Assembly (NCBI GenBank): GCA_903842475.1
Contig: CAIMMA010000371.1
Span: forward strand, 1-8,380
Source: an uncultured bacterium
GTDB taxonomy: Bacteria; Desulfobacterota; Desulfobulbia; Desulfobulbales; Desulfobulbaceae
Direction: 5' to 3'
Length of the DNA stretch: 8,380 bases
Made by a program: the position numbers and the translations under genes. Below the pieces are notes generated by a model. It ran no database searches and was not told the origin of the DNA. It saw nothing but the letters and a program-made list of their open reading frames with translations. Positions within the stretch are counted from its first letter, which is position 1; each line of letters begins with the position of its first letter. This document shows, in pieces, positions 1-4,780 of the stretch.

Positions 1-387
1 GGCCAGCCCCTGCTCCTGCAGACTCCGCATGGCCTCGATGCAGGCGGCAATACCGGATTTGTCGTCGCTGCCGAGGATGGTGTCGCCGGCACTGGTGAAC
101 AGGCCGCCCACCCGCTGGACCCGCACCCCCTGGGCCGGCTGGACCGTGTCCATGTGACAGCTGAAAAAGATCGGCGCCAACTCCAGGGCCCCGCGAAAAC
201 GGATCACCAGGTTGCCGCATTCCGAACCGGTACGTTCGTGCGAATCGTCTTCAATAATTTCCTCAGGACCAAGCTCCTGAAAGATTGCCTGCAACCGCCG
301 GGAAATTTGACCTTCCTGCCGGGAAGGGCTATCGATTTCGCAGAGTTCGGTAAAAAGAGCGGCCAGCCGTTCGCTATGTACTGCCAT
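1..387 (-). CDS. Peptidase T-like M20 family metallopeptidase, N-terminal part (cut by window edge)
   Basis: The first 129 codons of a cytoplasmic zinc exopeptidase of the M20 family, most like the peptidase T-like group that trims small peptides; the rest lies beyond the left edge. I translated it from the sequence. It begins MAVHSERLAALFTELCEIDS, carries the metal and catalytic motif CHMDTV (His78, Asp80) and then LGSDDKSGIAA (Asp108/Asp109), where a bridging metal ligand of M20 enzymes lies. The remaining ligands and the dimerisation domain would be off the window. The ATG at 387-385 has a Shine-Dalgarno GAGG (plus-strand cctc 395-398) seven bases upstream. It lies inside the end of ispDF, so the two genes overlap by 14 bases in different frames, which suggests translational coupling. 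Exact substrate is not determinable; peptidase T proper and other M20 aminoacylases are alternatives. Confidence 0.88.
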   Translation of the reverse strand, partial: MAVHSERLAALFTELCEIDSPSRQEGQISRRLQAIFQELGPEEIIEDDSHERTGSECGNLVIRFRGALELAPIFFSCHMDTVQPAQGVRVQRVGGLFTSAGDTILGSDDKSGIAACIEAMRSLQEQGLA

Positions 388-1579
388 GTTCAGACCTCAA
401 CAGGACCACGGCATGGGCGGCGATCCCCTCGCCCCGGCCGGTGTAGCCCATTTTTTCAGTGGTGGTTGCCTTGATGTTGATCGCCGAGGGGGAAACCCGG
501 CAGCAGCGGGCCAGATTCGCCTGCATCTCGTCCAGATACGGTGCCAGTCGGGGCCGCTGGCAGACGATGGTGATATCGGCGTTGCCGAGCAGAACGTGCT
601 GCGCCTCGGCCAATTGCTGAACCTGAGCAAGCAGGAGCAGGCTGTCGATCCCCCGGTATTGGGGATCGGTGTCGGGAAAATGGCGGCCGATATCGCCGGC
701 GCCCAGGGCGCCGAGCAGGGCGTCAATCAGGGCATGGGCCACGACATCGGCATCGGAGTGGCCGTCCAGTCCGAGTGCATACGGAATGGTAACCCCGCCG
801 AGGATCAGCTTTCGGCCCTCGACCAGGCGATGGGCATCAAAGCCATGTCCTATTTTCATAATGGGCTCCTCCTGGAGCAGGGCCGCGGCCACCGACAGAT
901 CCCCAGGCCGGGTGATCTTGAGGTTGCGGGCGCTGCCCTCGACTATCCGGACCGGAATGGAGGCGAACTCCAGCAGTGAAGCTTCGTCGGTGCCAACAAA
1001 CTGTTGCCGACCGGCAGCGGCAAAGGCCAGCTCGAGCAGCTCCCGCTTGGCCGCCTGGGGTGTTTGGGCCTGCCAGAGCGCAGTGCGGTCCACGGTTTTT
1101 TCAATAAGCCCCGTGGGACTTGCCTGTTTGAGGGTGTCCTGCACCGGGATGGCGGCAATCACCGCCCCATGCCGGGCCGCCCCCTCGAGACAACGGCGGA
1201 TGGTCGCGCCATCCACCAGGGGCCGGGCGGCATCATGCACCAGGACCAGGGAAATATCGGCGGGCAGCCGCTTGAGCCCGGCCAGCACCGAATCCTGCCG
1301 GGTCGCGCCGCCGGGGGTAAAGAGCACCCGCTCGGCTTCCCGAGGACTGAGGTGCTGGCGGAGCAGATCGATGGTCGCCTGGTAGTGGTCGATGGGCGCG
1401 GCCACCACCAGCCAGCGGATGACGTCCAGCTCGAGGAAGGCGCGACAGGTGCGCACCAGCATGGGCAGTCCGGCCAGCAACAGGAACTGTTTGGGTTGGG
1501 GATGATTGATGCGGGAACCGATGCCCCCCGCCGGGATGATAACCCCGGCCGGGAACTGGTTGGTAAGAGTATCTGACAC
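374..1579 (-). CDS. ispDF: Bifunctional IspD-IspF: MEP cytidylyltransferase / MECDP synthase
   Basis: A 401-residue fused enzyme for two non-consecutive steps of the MEP isoprenoid pathway: IspD adds CMP to 2-C-methyl-D-erythritol 4-phosphate, and IspF cyclises the phosphorylated product, releasing CMP. The IspD half (about 1-238) shows the nucleotide loop IPAGGIGSRI with Arg23 and Lys30 (PKQF), TPGGATRQDSV (88-98), VHDAARP (114-120), TALWQAQTPQ (166-175) and TDEAS (197-201). The IspF half (241-401) shows GHGFDAH with metal ligands Asp248 and His250, GHSDADVVAH with the third ligand His282, FPDTDP, and TTTEKMGYTGRGEGI near the end. All expected active-site residues are present. The start is a GTG at 1579; an in-frame TAA at 1607-1609 leaves no better upstream start, and no clear Shine-Dalgarno precedes it. 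rnpB ends just upstream and the peptidase gene overlaps its 3' end. Such fusions are known in several proteobacterial groups. Confidence 0.97.
   Translation of the reverse strand: MSDTLTNQFPAGVIIPAGGIGSRINHPQPKQFLLLAGLPMLVRTCRAFLELDVIRWLVVAAPIDHYQATIDLLRQHLSPREAERVLFTPGGATRQDSVLAGLKRLPADISLVLVHDAARPLVDGATIRRCLEGAARHGAVIAAIPVQDTLKQASPTGLIEKTVDRTALWQAQTPQAAKRELLELAFAAAGRQQFVGTDEASLLEFASIPVRIVEGSARNLKITRPGDLSVAAALLQEEPIMKIGHGFDAHRLVEGRKLILGGVTIPYALGLDGHSDADVVAHALIDALLGALGAGDIGRHFPDTDPQYRGIDSLLLLAQVQQLAEAQHVLLGNADITIVCQRPRLAPYLDEMQANLARCCRVSPSAINIKATTTEKMGYTGRGEGIAAHAVVLLRSEHGST
857..873 (-). promoter_or_regulatory. Internal Shine-Dalgarno and ATG at the IspD/IspF junction
   Basis: Inside ispDF, the minus strand reads AGGAGGAG (873-866), six bases, then ATG (859-857). 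This ATG is codon 241, exactly the normal first residue of a stand-alone IspF (MKIGHGFDAH). The motif is far stronger than anything in front of the GTG start of the fused gene. The sequence is directly seen; that it makes separate 161-residue IspF is inference. The purine-rich codons also encode Gln-Glu-Glu of the linker, so chance is possible. Confidence 0.5.
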
Positions 1580-1590
1580 GCGTTTCTGAG

Positions 1591-1607
1591 AAAAAAAAGG
1601 GGTGAAT
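1591..1607 (-). terminator. U-run after rnpB helix P1 (possible terminator)
   Basis: The 3' strand of P1 (1607-1597) runs into eight consecutive T on the minus strand (1598-1591). No separate strong hairpin sits between; locally only a weak GAATT/AATTC stem is possible. Either the long-range P1 helix or a factor ends the transcript here, or transcription partly reads through into ispDF, whose start is 11 bases further. Confidence 0.45.
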
Positions 1608-1964
1608 TATAAGCCGAATTCTGTTCCCGCCCGGAGGCGGACCATGATCATTTGACTGGGATACCGGTCACCCGGCACCTCTTGCAACCTACCCGGAGGC
1701 TTTGGACGGGCCGCCCTCAAACGCCTCTCTATTTGGTCTTGCACCCGGTGGGGTTTACCCTGCCCCCCATGTCGCCATGGGGGCGGTGAGCTCTTACCTC
1801 GCCATTTCAACCTTACCTGTGAGCGCTTGCACGCCCCATCGGCGGTGTCTTTTCTGTGGCACTTTCCGTCAGTTGCCCGACGTTCGCGTTACGAACCACC
1901 GCACCCTGTGGTGTTCGGACTTTCCTCTCCGGCTTGCACCGGAGCGATCATGCATTCACCCCTT
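1597..1964 (-). ncRNA. rnpB: RNase P RNA, bacterial class A
   Basis: The catalytic RNA of RNase P, which removes 5' leaders from tRNA precursors; about 368 nt, typical of the class. Helix P1 is a perfect 11-bp pairing between AAGGGGTGAAT (minus 1964-1954) and ATTCACCCCTT (1607-1597). P2 pairs ATGATC with GATCAT, and P3 is a short hairpin CTCCGG/CCGGAG. The conserved core GAGGAAAGTCCG (1927-1916) and ACAGAATTCGGCTTAT (1624-1609) form P4. GACCAAATA and the GGGTAGG element (1694-1688), which in class A RNAs contacts the tRNA CCA end, are present. A hairpin of eight pairs with a GCGA tetraloop (CCCCCATG/CATGGGGG, 1783-1764) lies in the specificity region. A run of eight U follows P1 directly. Ends are inferred from P1 and are good to a few bases. 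Confidence 0.96.
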
Positions 1965-1990
1965 AACTCTGCAGCTTGGCAACCTTACGG

Positions 1991-2027
1991 CTGCCCTCCG
2001 ACCCTGTATTCCGTTACCTGAGGGCAG
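1991..2027 (-). repeat. Inverted repeat between rnhA and rnpB
   Basis: An exact 8-base inverted repeat, CTGCCCTC (minus 2027-2020) and GAGGGCAG (1998-1991), separated by 21 bases, fills much of the 73-base gap between the rnhA stop and rnpB. No U-run follows, so it is not a standard terminator. It would form a hairpin at the 5' end of an rnpB precursor if the promoter at 2029-2057 is real, or an intercistronic processing signal if rnpB is cut from an rnhA transcript. Confidence 0.4.
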
Positions 2028-2028
2028 G

Positions 2029-2057
2029 ATCGTACCCTTAATGTTCTTTTTGATCAA
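2029..2057 (-). promoter_or_regulatory. Candidate sigma-70 promoter for rnpB
   Basis: On the minus strand TTGATC (2057-2052) and TACGAT (2034-2029) are separated by exactly 17 bases; each matches four of six consensus positions. The promoter would overlap the end and stop codon of rnhA and would start transcription near 2022, about 60 bases before P1 of rnpB, giving a precursor with a 5' leader. Other positions nearer to P1 show no convincing -10. Prediction by eye only. Confidence 0.35.
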
Positions 2058-2634
2058 TGCCCCTGTTGGCCAGCTGGTCGGCGCGCGCATTCAGGGCCCG
2101 CGGCACATGGACCACCGACCATTTGCCCAACCGGGCGAGGCGCTCGCGCACCTGTTGGAACAACACCAGCAGGGCCTCGTTTTTAACCTTATACCGCCCC
2201 TGGATCTGGCGGACAATCAGCTCGGAATCCAGGGCGATTTCCAGATCAACGCAGCCGAGCCGCAGGGCCTCATCCAGACCGATGAGCAGGGCCTTGTATT
2301 CGGCGACATTGTTGGTGTAGGTGCCGAGATAGACCGCTCGAGCGGCTAATTCGCCGCCATCGGGCCCCAGCAGCACCGCGCCGGCGCCGGCCTCTCCGGG
2401 ATTGCCCCGCGAGGCACCGTCGGTGAACAGCCGGCAGCGGTCCGCAGCGGTAACCGGGGCGGCAATTGACCGGGCAGGTTCGGCCTCGGGCGTGGCTGCG
2501 GAGGCAGATCCAGCGGCAATCCGCCGGATATCCACCGGATTCCGGTCCGGAAAAAACCGGCTCAGCTGGGCATCGTCGAGGTGCTCGAGCAGGGTCCGCA
2601 GGATCTGGGCCCGGGTCGGCTCCTTACTTTTCAA
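2038..2634 (-). CDS. Ribonuclease HI family protein with N-terminal helical extension
   Basis: A 198-residue protein that degrades the RNA strand of RNA-DNA hybrids. The RNase H fold covers about residues 67-198, with the four catalytic acids in order: Asp72 (FTDGASRGNPG), Glu112 (NVAEYKAL), Asp136 (ALDSELIV) and Asp186 (NARADQLAN). DGASRGNPG is typical of the RnhA-like group of actinobacteria, Bacillus and plants rather than of E. coli RnhA. Residues 1-40 are predicted helical (RAQILRTLLEHLDDAQLSRF) and are followed by an Ala/Pro-rich linker (about 41-66); I do not recognise this part. I chose the TTG at 2634-2632: it has AGAGGA eight bases upstream (plus 2643-2648), and further upstream the frame only shadows the zinc-ribbon gene. 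It overlaps that gene's stop by 11 bases, implying coupled translation. The residual uncertainty is the start, not the family. Confidence 0.92.
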   Translation of the reverse strand: MKSKEPTRAQILRTLLEHLDDAQLSRFFPDRNPVDIRRIAAGSASAATPEAEPARSIAAPVTAADRCRLFTDGASRGNPGEAGAGAVLLGPDGGELAARAVYLGTYTNNVAEYKALLIGLDEALRLGCVDLEIALDSELIVRQIQGRYKVKNEALLVLFQQVRERLARLGKWSVVHVPRALNARADQLANRGIDQKEH

Positions 2635-3352
2635 CCGCCATGTCCTCTGGGGTTTTATAATACAGGATGCGCTGGCAGGTCGGGCAGGTATGCAGCTTTT
2701 CAGCCTTGCGGATTTCGATAACCTGCTGCGGCGGCAGTGCCATATAGCAGCCCTGGCAGACATTGACGTTGACCGAAACCACCGCGAGCCGATCCCGCTT
2801 GTCCAGCAGCATCGCATAACGCTTCAGATAAGGGGCCTCCAGCGCTGCAGCCTCTTTTTCCCGCTGATTGACGATGGCTTTCTTGGTCGACTCGATCCGC
2901 TTGATCTCTTTTTCAACCTTTTCGACTTCTTCCGTCAGCAATTGCTGTTCGCCCGAACACAGGTTCTCCAAGGTGGCGACCTCTTCCTCCAGCGATTCGA
3001 TCTGTTCGATGAACTGCAGAACCCGATCCTCGGTTTCCTTGTAGACGCGTTTGTTTTCCTCGATCTCCTTGAGCAAGGCCTGATGCTCCCGGCTGGTCTG
3101 CACCTGCATCATTTTGTTCTGGCGATCCTTCACCCGAATGCCGGCTTCATCATGCTCGGATTTGGTCTCCTGCTGTTTCTGGTTGAGCAGTTCGATCTTG
3201 CCGCGAAAAACAGTGATCGCCTCCTGTTTTTCGACGATCGCCTGTTCACGGCCGGCAAGGACCGCCTGATGATCGGCGATGATGTTGTCGAACCCGGCAA
3301 TTTCACTGTCGATTGCCTGCAACTTGATGAGTTTAACGATTTCCTCTTTCAA
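2624..3352 (-). CDS. C4-type zinc-ribbon coiled-coil protein (DUF164 family)
   Basis: A 242-residue cytoplasmic protein. Residues about 1-185 are almost entirely charged heptad-like helix (rich in Glu, Lys, Gln), expected to form a long antiparallel coiled coil. The C-terminal ribbon has CQGC (Cys199, Cys202) and CPTC (Cys223, Cys226), which bind one zinc. This arrangement is the family signature, shared with Helicobacter HP0958 and mycobacterial Rv2229c; members have been linked to RNA or protein binding, but no general function is established. The start is TTG at 3352-3350: GAGGAG lies seven bases upstream and an in-frame TAG at 3379-3377 excludes a longer protein. It lies between the Nif3-like gene (126-base gap) and rnhA (11-base overlap), the same neighbours as in actinobacteria. 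Confidence 0.95.
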   Translation of the reverse strand: MKEEIVKLIKLQAIDSEIAGFDNIIADHQAVLAGREQAIVEKQEAITVFRGKIELLNQKQQETKSEHDEAGIRVKDRQNKMMQVQTSREHQALLKEIEENKRVYKETEDRVLQFIEQIESLEEEVATLENLCSGEQQLLTEEVEKVEKEIKRIESTKKAIVNQREKEAAALEAPYLKRYAMLLDKRDRLAVVSVNVNVCQGCYMALPPQQVIEIRKAEKLHTCPTCQRILYYKTPEDMAVEK

Positions 3353-3456
3353 TGATGAGCTCCTCGATCGGTGGGTCTAGTGTTTAGTAGACAAAAAGTA
3401 GCATGAATAACTGGGCGCCCCGGTACGCCGGACCATACGTCGGCAGAGCCCGGACA

Positions 3457-3473
3457 CCCGCAATGGCTGCGGG
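3457..3473 (-). repeat. Hairpin between the Nif3-like and zinc-ribbon genes
   Basis: Minus strand CCCGCA, five-base loop, TGCGGG: an exact 6-bp stem starting five bases after the TGA of the Nif3-like gene. No U-run follows, so termination is doubtful; it may protect or process the message, or be a chance GC-rich hairpin. The rest of the 126-base gap is GC-rich except an AT-rich stretch at about 3376-3410, in which I see no convincing promoter hexamer pair. Confidence 0.4.
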
Positions 3474-3478
3474 CCTGT

Positions 3479-4282
3479 TCAGACCAGCCGCAAGGGCGAC
3501 TGTTGGCCCGCAGTGTCAATTTCTAAAGGCCACCCGCAGTCAGCGGCTTGTTGCCGGAGCAGGTTCCTGAAACCCGCCATGGCAGCGTTCTCGGTGGCGA
3601 AATGACCAGCGTCAAGCATCCACAAGCCGGCTTCCTCGGCCCAACGGGCCACGGAATGCTTGACCTCGGCGGTGACAAAAACATCCGCCCCCAGATGCAG
3701 GGCGGTTTCGGCGAAATCGGAGCAGGAACCGCCACAGACGGCAACGGTGGCCACCTGCCGCGGCCGCGGCCCGGCCTCAAGCATCCAGGGCGGTGCGCAG
3801 GCCCGCTGCAGGCTGGCCAGGAAATCCGCCGGGCACACCGGCACCGGGCAGGTGCCGATCCGGCCCAGGCCGCAGGTGGCTTGGCACCCCTTGGACGAGG
3901 GGACCAGCGGTCTGATCTGCGTGAGACCAAGGGCGCCGGCCAGGATATCGCTGACGCCGCCTGCAATGGCGTCAAGATTGGTATGGCAGGCAATCACGCT
4001 GATGTCTTCACGAAGGGCGGCAGCGATGAACCTGCCGGTGGGGGTGTCGGTGCGAAGCGCTTTCAGCGGCCGGAAAATGGCGGGGTGATGGGTGATGATC
4101 AGATCGTACCGGCCGGCGCGGGCGAATTCCAGCAGGTCCGAGGTGGGGTCCAGCGCCAGCAGGATTCGATGGACCGACCGTCGGGGGTCGCCGATCAGAA
4201 GACCGACATTGTCCCAGTCTTCAGCCAGGTTTTCCGGAGTAACATGCTGCAGAATTTCGAGGAACTCTTGGACCGTAGGCAC
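3479..4282 (-). CDS. Nif3-like dinuclear metal centre protein (YbgI/DUF34 family)
   Basis: A 267-residue protein of the Nif3/YbgI family, which forms toroidal hexamers with a two-metal site in each subunit; no reaction is firmly established, though a GTP cyclohydrolase I-like role has been suggested by annotation. The metal ligands are all visible: His65-His66 in ITHHP, Asp104 in HTNLDA, and His227 and Glu231 in DAGHFATE. AEDWDNVGLLIG (20-31) and VAVCGGSCSDF (180-190) are further family motifs. Length fits the short bacterial form without the central PII-like insert. Nine cysteines are present, four of them clustered at 133-150; I know of no role for these. The start is GTG at 4282-4280; an in-frame TAA at 4291-4289 leaves no longer form, and no good Shine-Dalgarno precedes it. 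A strong hairpin terminator lies about 20 bases upstream. Confidence 0.94.
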   Translation of the reverse strand: MPTVQEFLEILQHVTPENLAEDWDNVGLLIGDPRRSVHRILLALDPTSDLLEFARAGRYDLIITHHPAIFRPLKALRTDTPTGRFIAAALREDISVIACHTNLDAIAGGVSDILAGALGLTQIRPLVPSSKGCQATCGLGRIGTCPVPVCPADFLASLQRACAPPWMLEAGPRPRQVATVAVCGGSCSDFAETALHLGADVFVTAEVKHSVARWAEEAGLWMLDAGHFATENAAMAGFRNLLRQQAADCGWPLEIDTAGQQSPLRLV

Positions 4283-4297
4283 TCTATTTTACTCTAT

Positions 4298-4338
4298 AAA
4301 GAAAAAGAGGTACATCCGCTTGGTGATGTACCTCTTTT
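4298..4338 (-). terminator. Strong rho-independent terminator downstream of the tRNA
   Basis: AAAAGAGGTACATC (4303-4316), an eight-base loop, and GATGTACCTCTTTT (4325-4338) form a perfect 14-bp stem. On the minus strand the stem is followed by TTTTTCTTT, so it should end transcripts coming from the tRNA gene. On the plus strand only four T complete the stem, so it could act weakly there too. It lies between the tRNA and the GTG of the Nif3-like gene. Confidence 0.8.
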
Positions 4339-4473
4339 CAGGCATCTTTTGCAATGCCCCGCTGTTGTTTCAGCCATAGTTGTCGGTAACTGCTCAACGT
4401 ATTCAAATTCAGGTAGTCGCTATGCAAAGGGGGAAAAGCCTGAGGGGAAAAACAGATCCGCTCTACCGAAAAA
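4338..4473 (-). other. Coding-like tail between tRNA and terminator, possible gene remnant
   Basis: Reading the minus strand directly after the tRNA CCA end, one frame stays open for 44 codons and stops with TGA at 4340-4338, exactly abutting the terminator stem. The last residues read SSYRQLWLKQQRGIAKDA. The frame continues upstream into the tRNA, has no ATG and no Shine-Dalgarno before any of its TTG codons. The composition and the stop-then-terminator arrangement look like the end of a gene whose front is missing, but a chance open frame of this length is quite possible. I do not recognise a family. Confidence 0.25.
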
Positions 4474-4550
4474 TGGTGGGCCCACCTGGACTCGAACCAG
4501 GGACCGACCGGTTATGAGCCGGTGGCTCTAGCCAACTGAGCTATAGGCCC
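4474..4550 (-). tRNA. tRNA with CAU anticodon, probably tRNA-Ile2 (AUA-decoding)
   Basis: A complete 77-nt cloverleaf with encoded CCA. Acceptor GGGCCTA pairs with TGGGCCC (one U-G pair), the D stem is GCTC/GAGC, the anticodon stem ACCGG/CCGGT encloses CTCATAA with anticodon CAT (plus 4514-4516), the variable loop is CGGTC, and the T arm is CCTGG TTCGAGT CCAGG. Three genes share CAU: initiator Met, elongator Met and Ile2. The initiator is unlikely because position 1-72 is a G-C pair and the GGG/CCC anticodon stem signature is absent. Pairs C4-G69 and C5-G68 are present, which in E. coli are recognised by the lysidine synthase TilS, and the acceptor stem resembles tRNA-Ile(GAU). I therefore favour Ile2; elongator Met remains possible. 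Confidence 0.93.
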
Positions 4551-4571
4551 GAATGTTACGGTAAACGCGAG

Positions 4572-4599
4572 ATAATACCAAAGAATAAAAAAAGGTCAA
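4572..4599 (-). promoter_or_regulatory. Sigma-70 promoter of the tRNA gene
   Basis: Minus strand TTGACC (4599-4594; five of six), a 16-base T-rich spacer, and TATTAT (4577-4572; five of six). The -10 ends 21 bases before the tRNA, so the transcript would have a leader of about 14 nt. The following ctcgcg is a GC-rich discriminator, usual for stable RNA promoters under stringent control. Confidence 0.75.
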
Positions 4600-4780
4600 C
4601 CATTTTTCATATTTTTCCGAAAATTCAGGGCACTGCCCCAAAAAACCGCACCAAAGCCCAAACGATTCTGGCGCTTCCGTGCGGGTGTGTATACCATAGA
4701 CCTTGTTTTCACTTGCCCTGTCGCCCGGCCAGCGGATGGCCGTCGGCAGGCGCGGACAGAAGGAGTAACCGGAACCACCC

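Noticed and set aside
386..1576. Several plus-strand frames of 190-240 codons opposite ispDF
   Set aside because: Both enzyme halves on the minus strand have all active-site motifs; the plus-strand frames are compositionally shadow-like.
1607..2349. Protein frames across the rnpB region (67, 215 and 64 codons)
   Set aside because: The region is explained by RNase P RNA secondary structure and conserved core sequences; the plus frame also runs antisense into rnhA.
2635..2817. Longer start for the RNase HI frame at 2817
   Set aside because: The extra 61 residues lie wholly inside the zinc-ribbon gene in another frame and have Arg/Ser-rich shadow composition; the TTG at 2634 has a ribosome site.
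2402..3355. 317-codon plus-strand open frame with many Phe/Leu
   Set aside because: Antisense of the coiled-coil and RNase H genes; Glu/Lys codons read backwards give Phe/Leu-rich nonsense.
3548..4531. 327-codon plus-strand open frame
   Set aside because: Antisense to the Nif3-like gene and runs through the terminator and into the tRNA; no recognisable domain.
4666..4695. Possible M48 gene promoter, TTCTGG with TATACC
   Set aside because: The -10 is fair but the -35 is poor; not strong enough to annotate.
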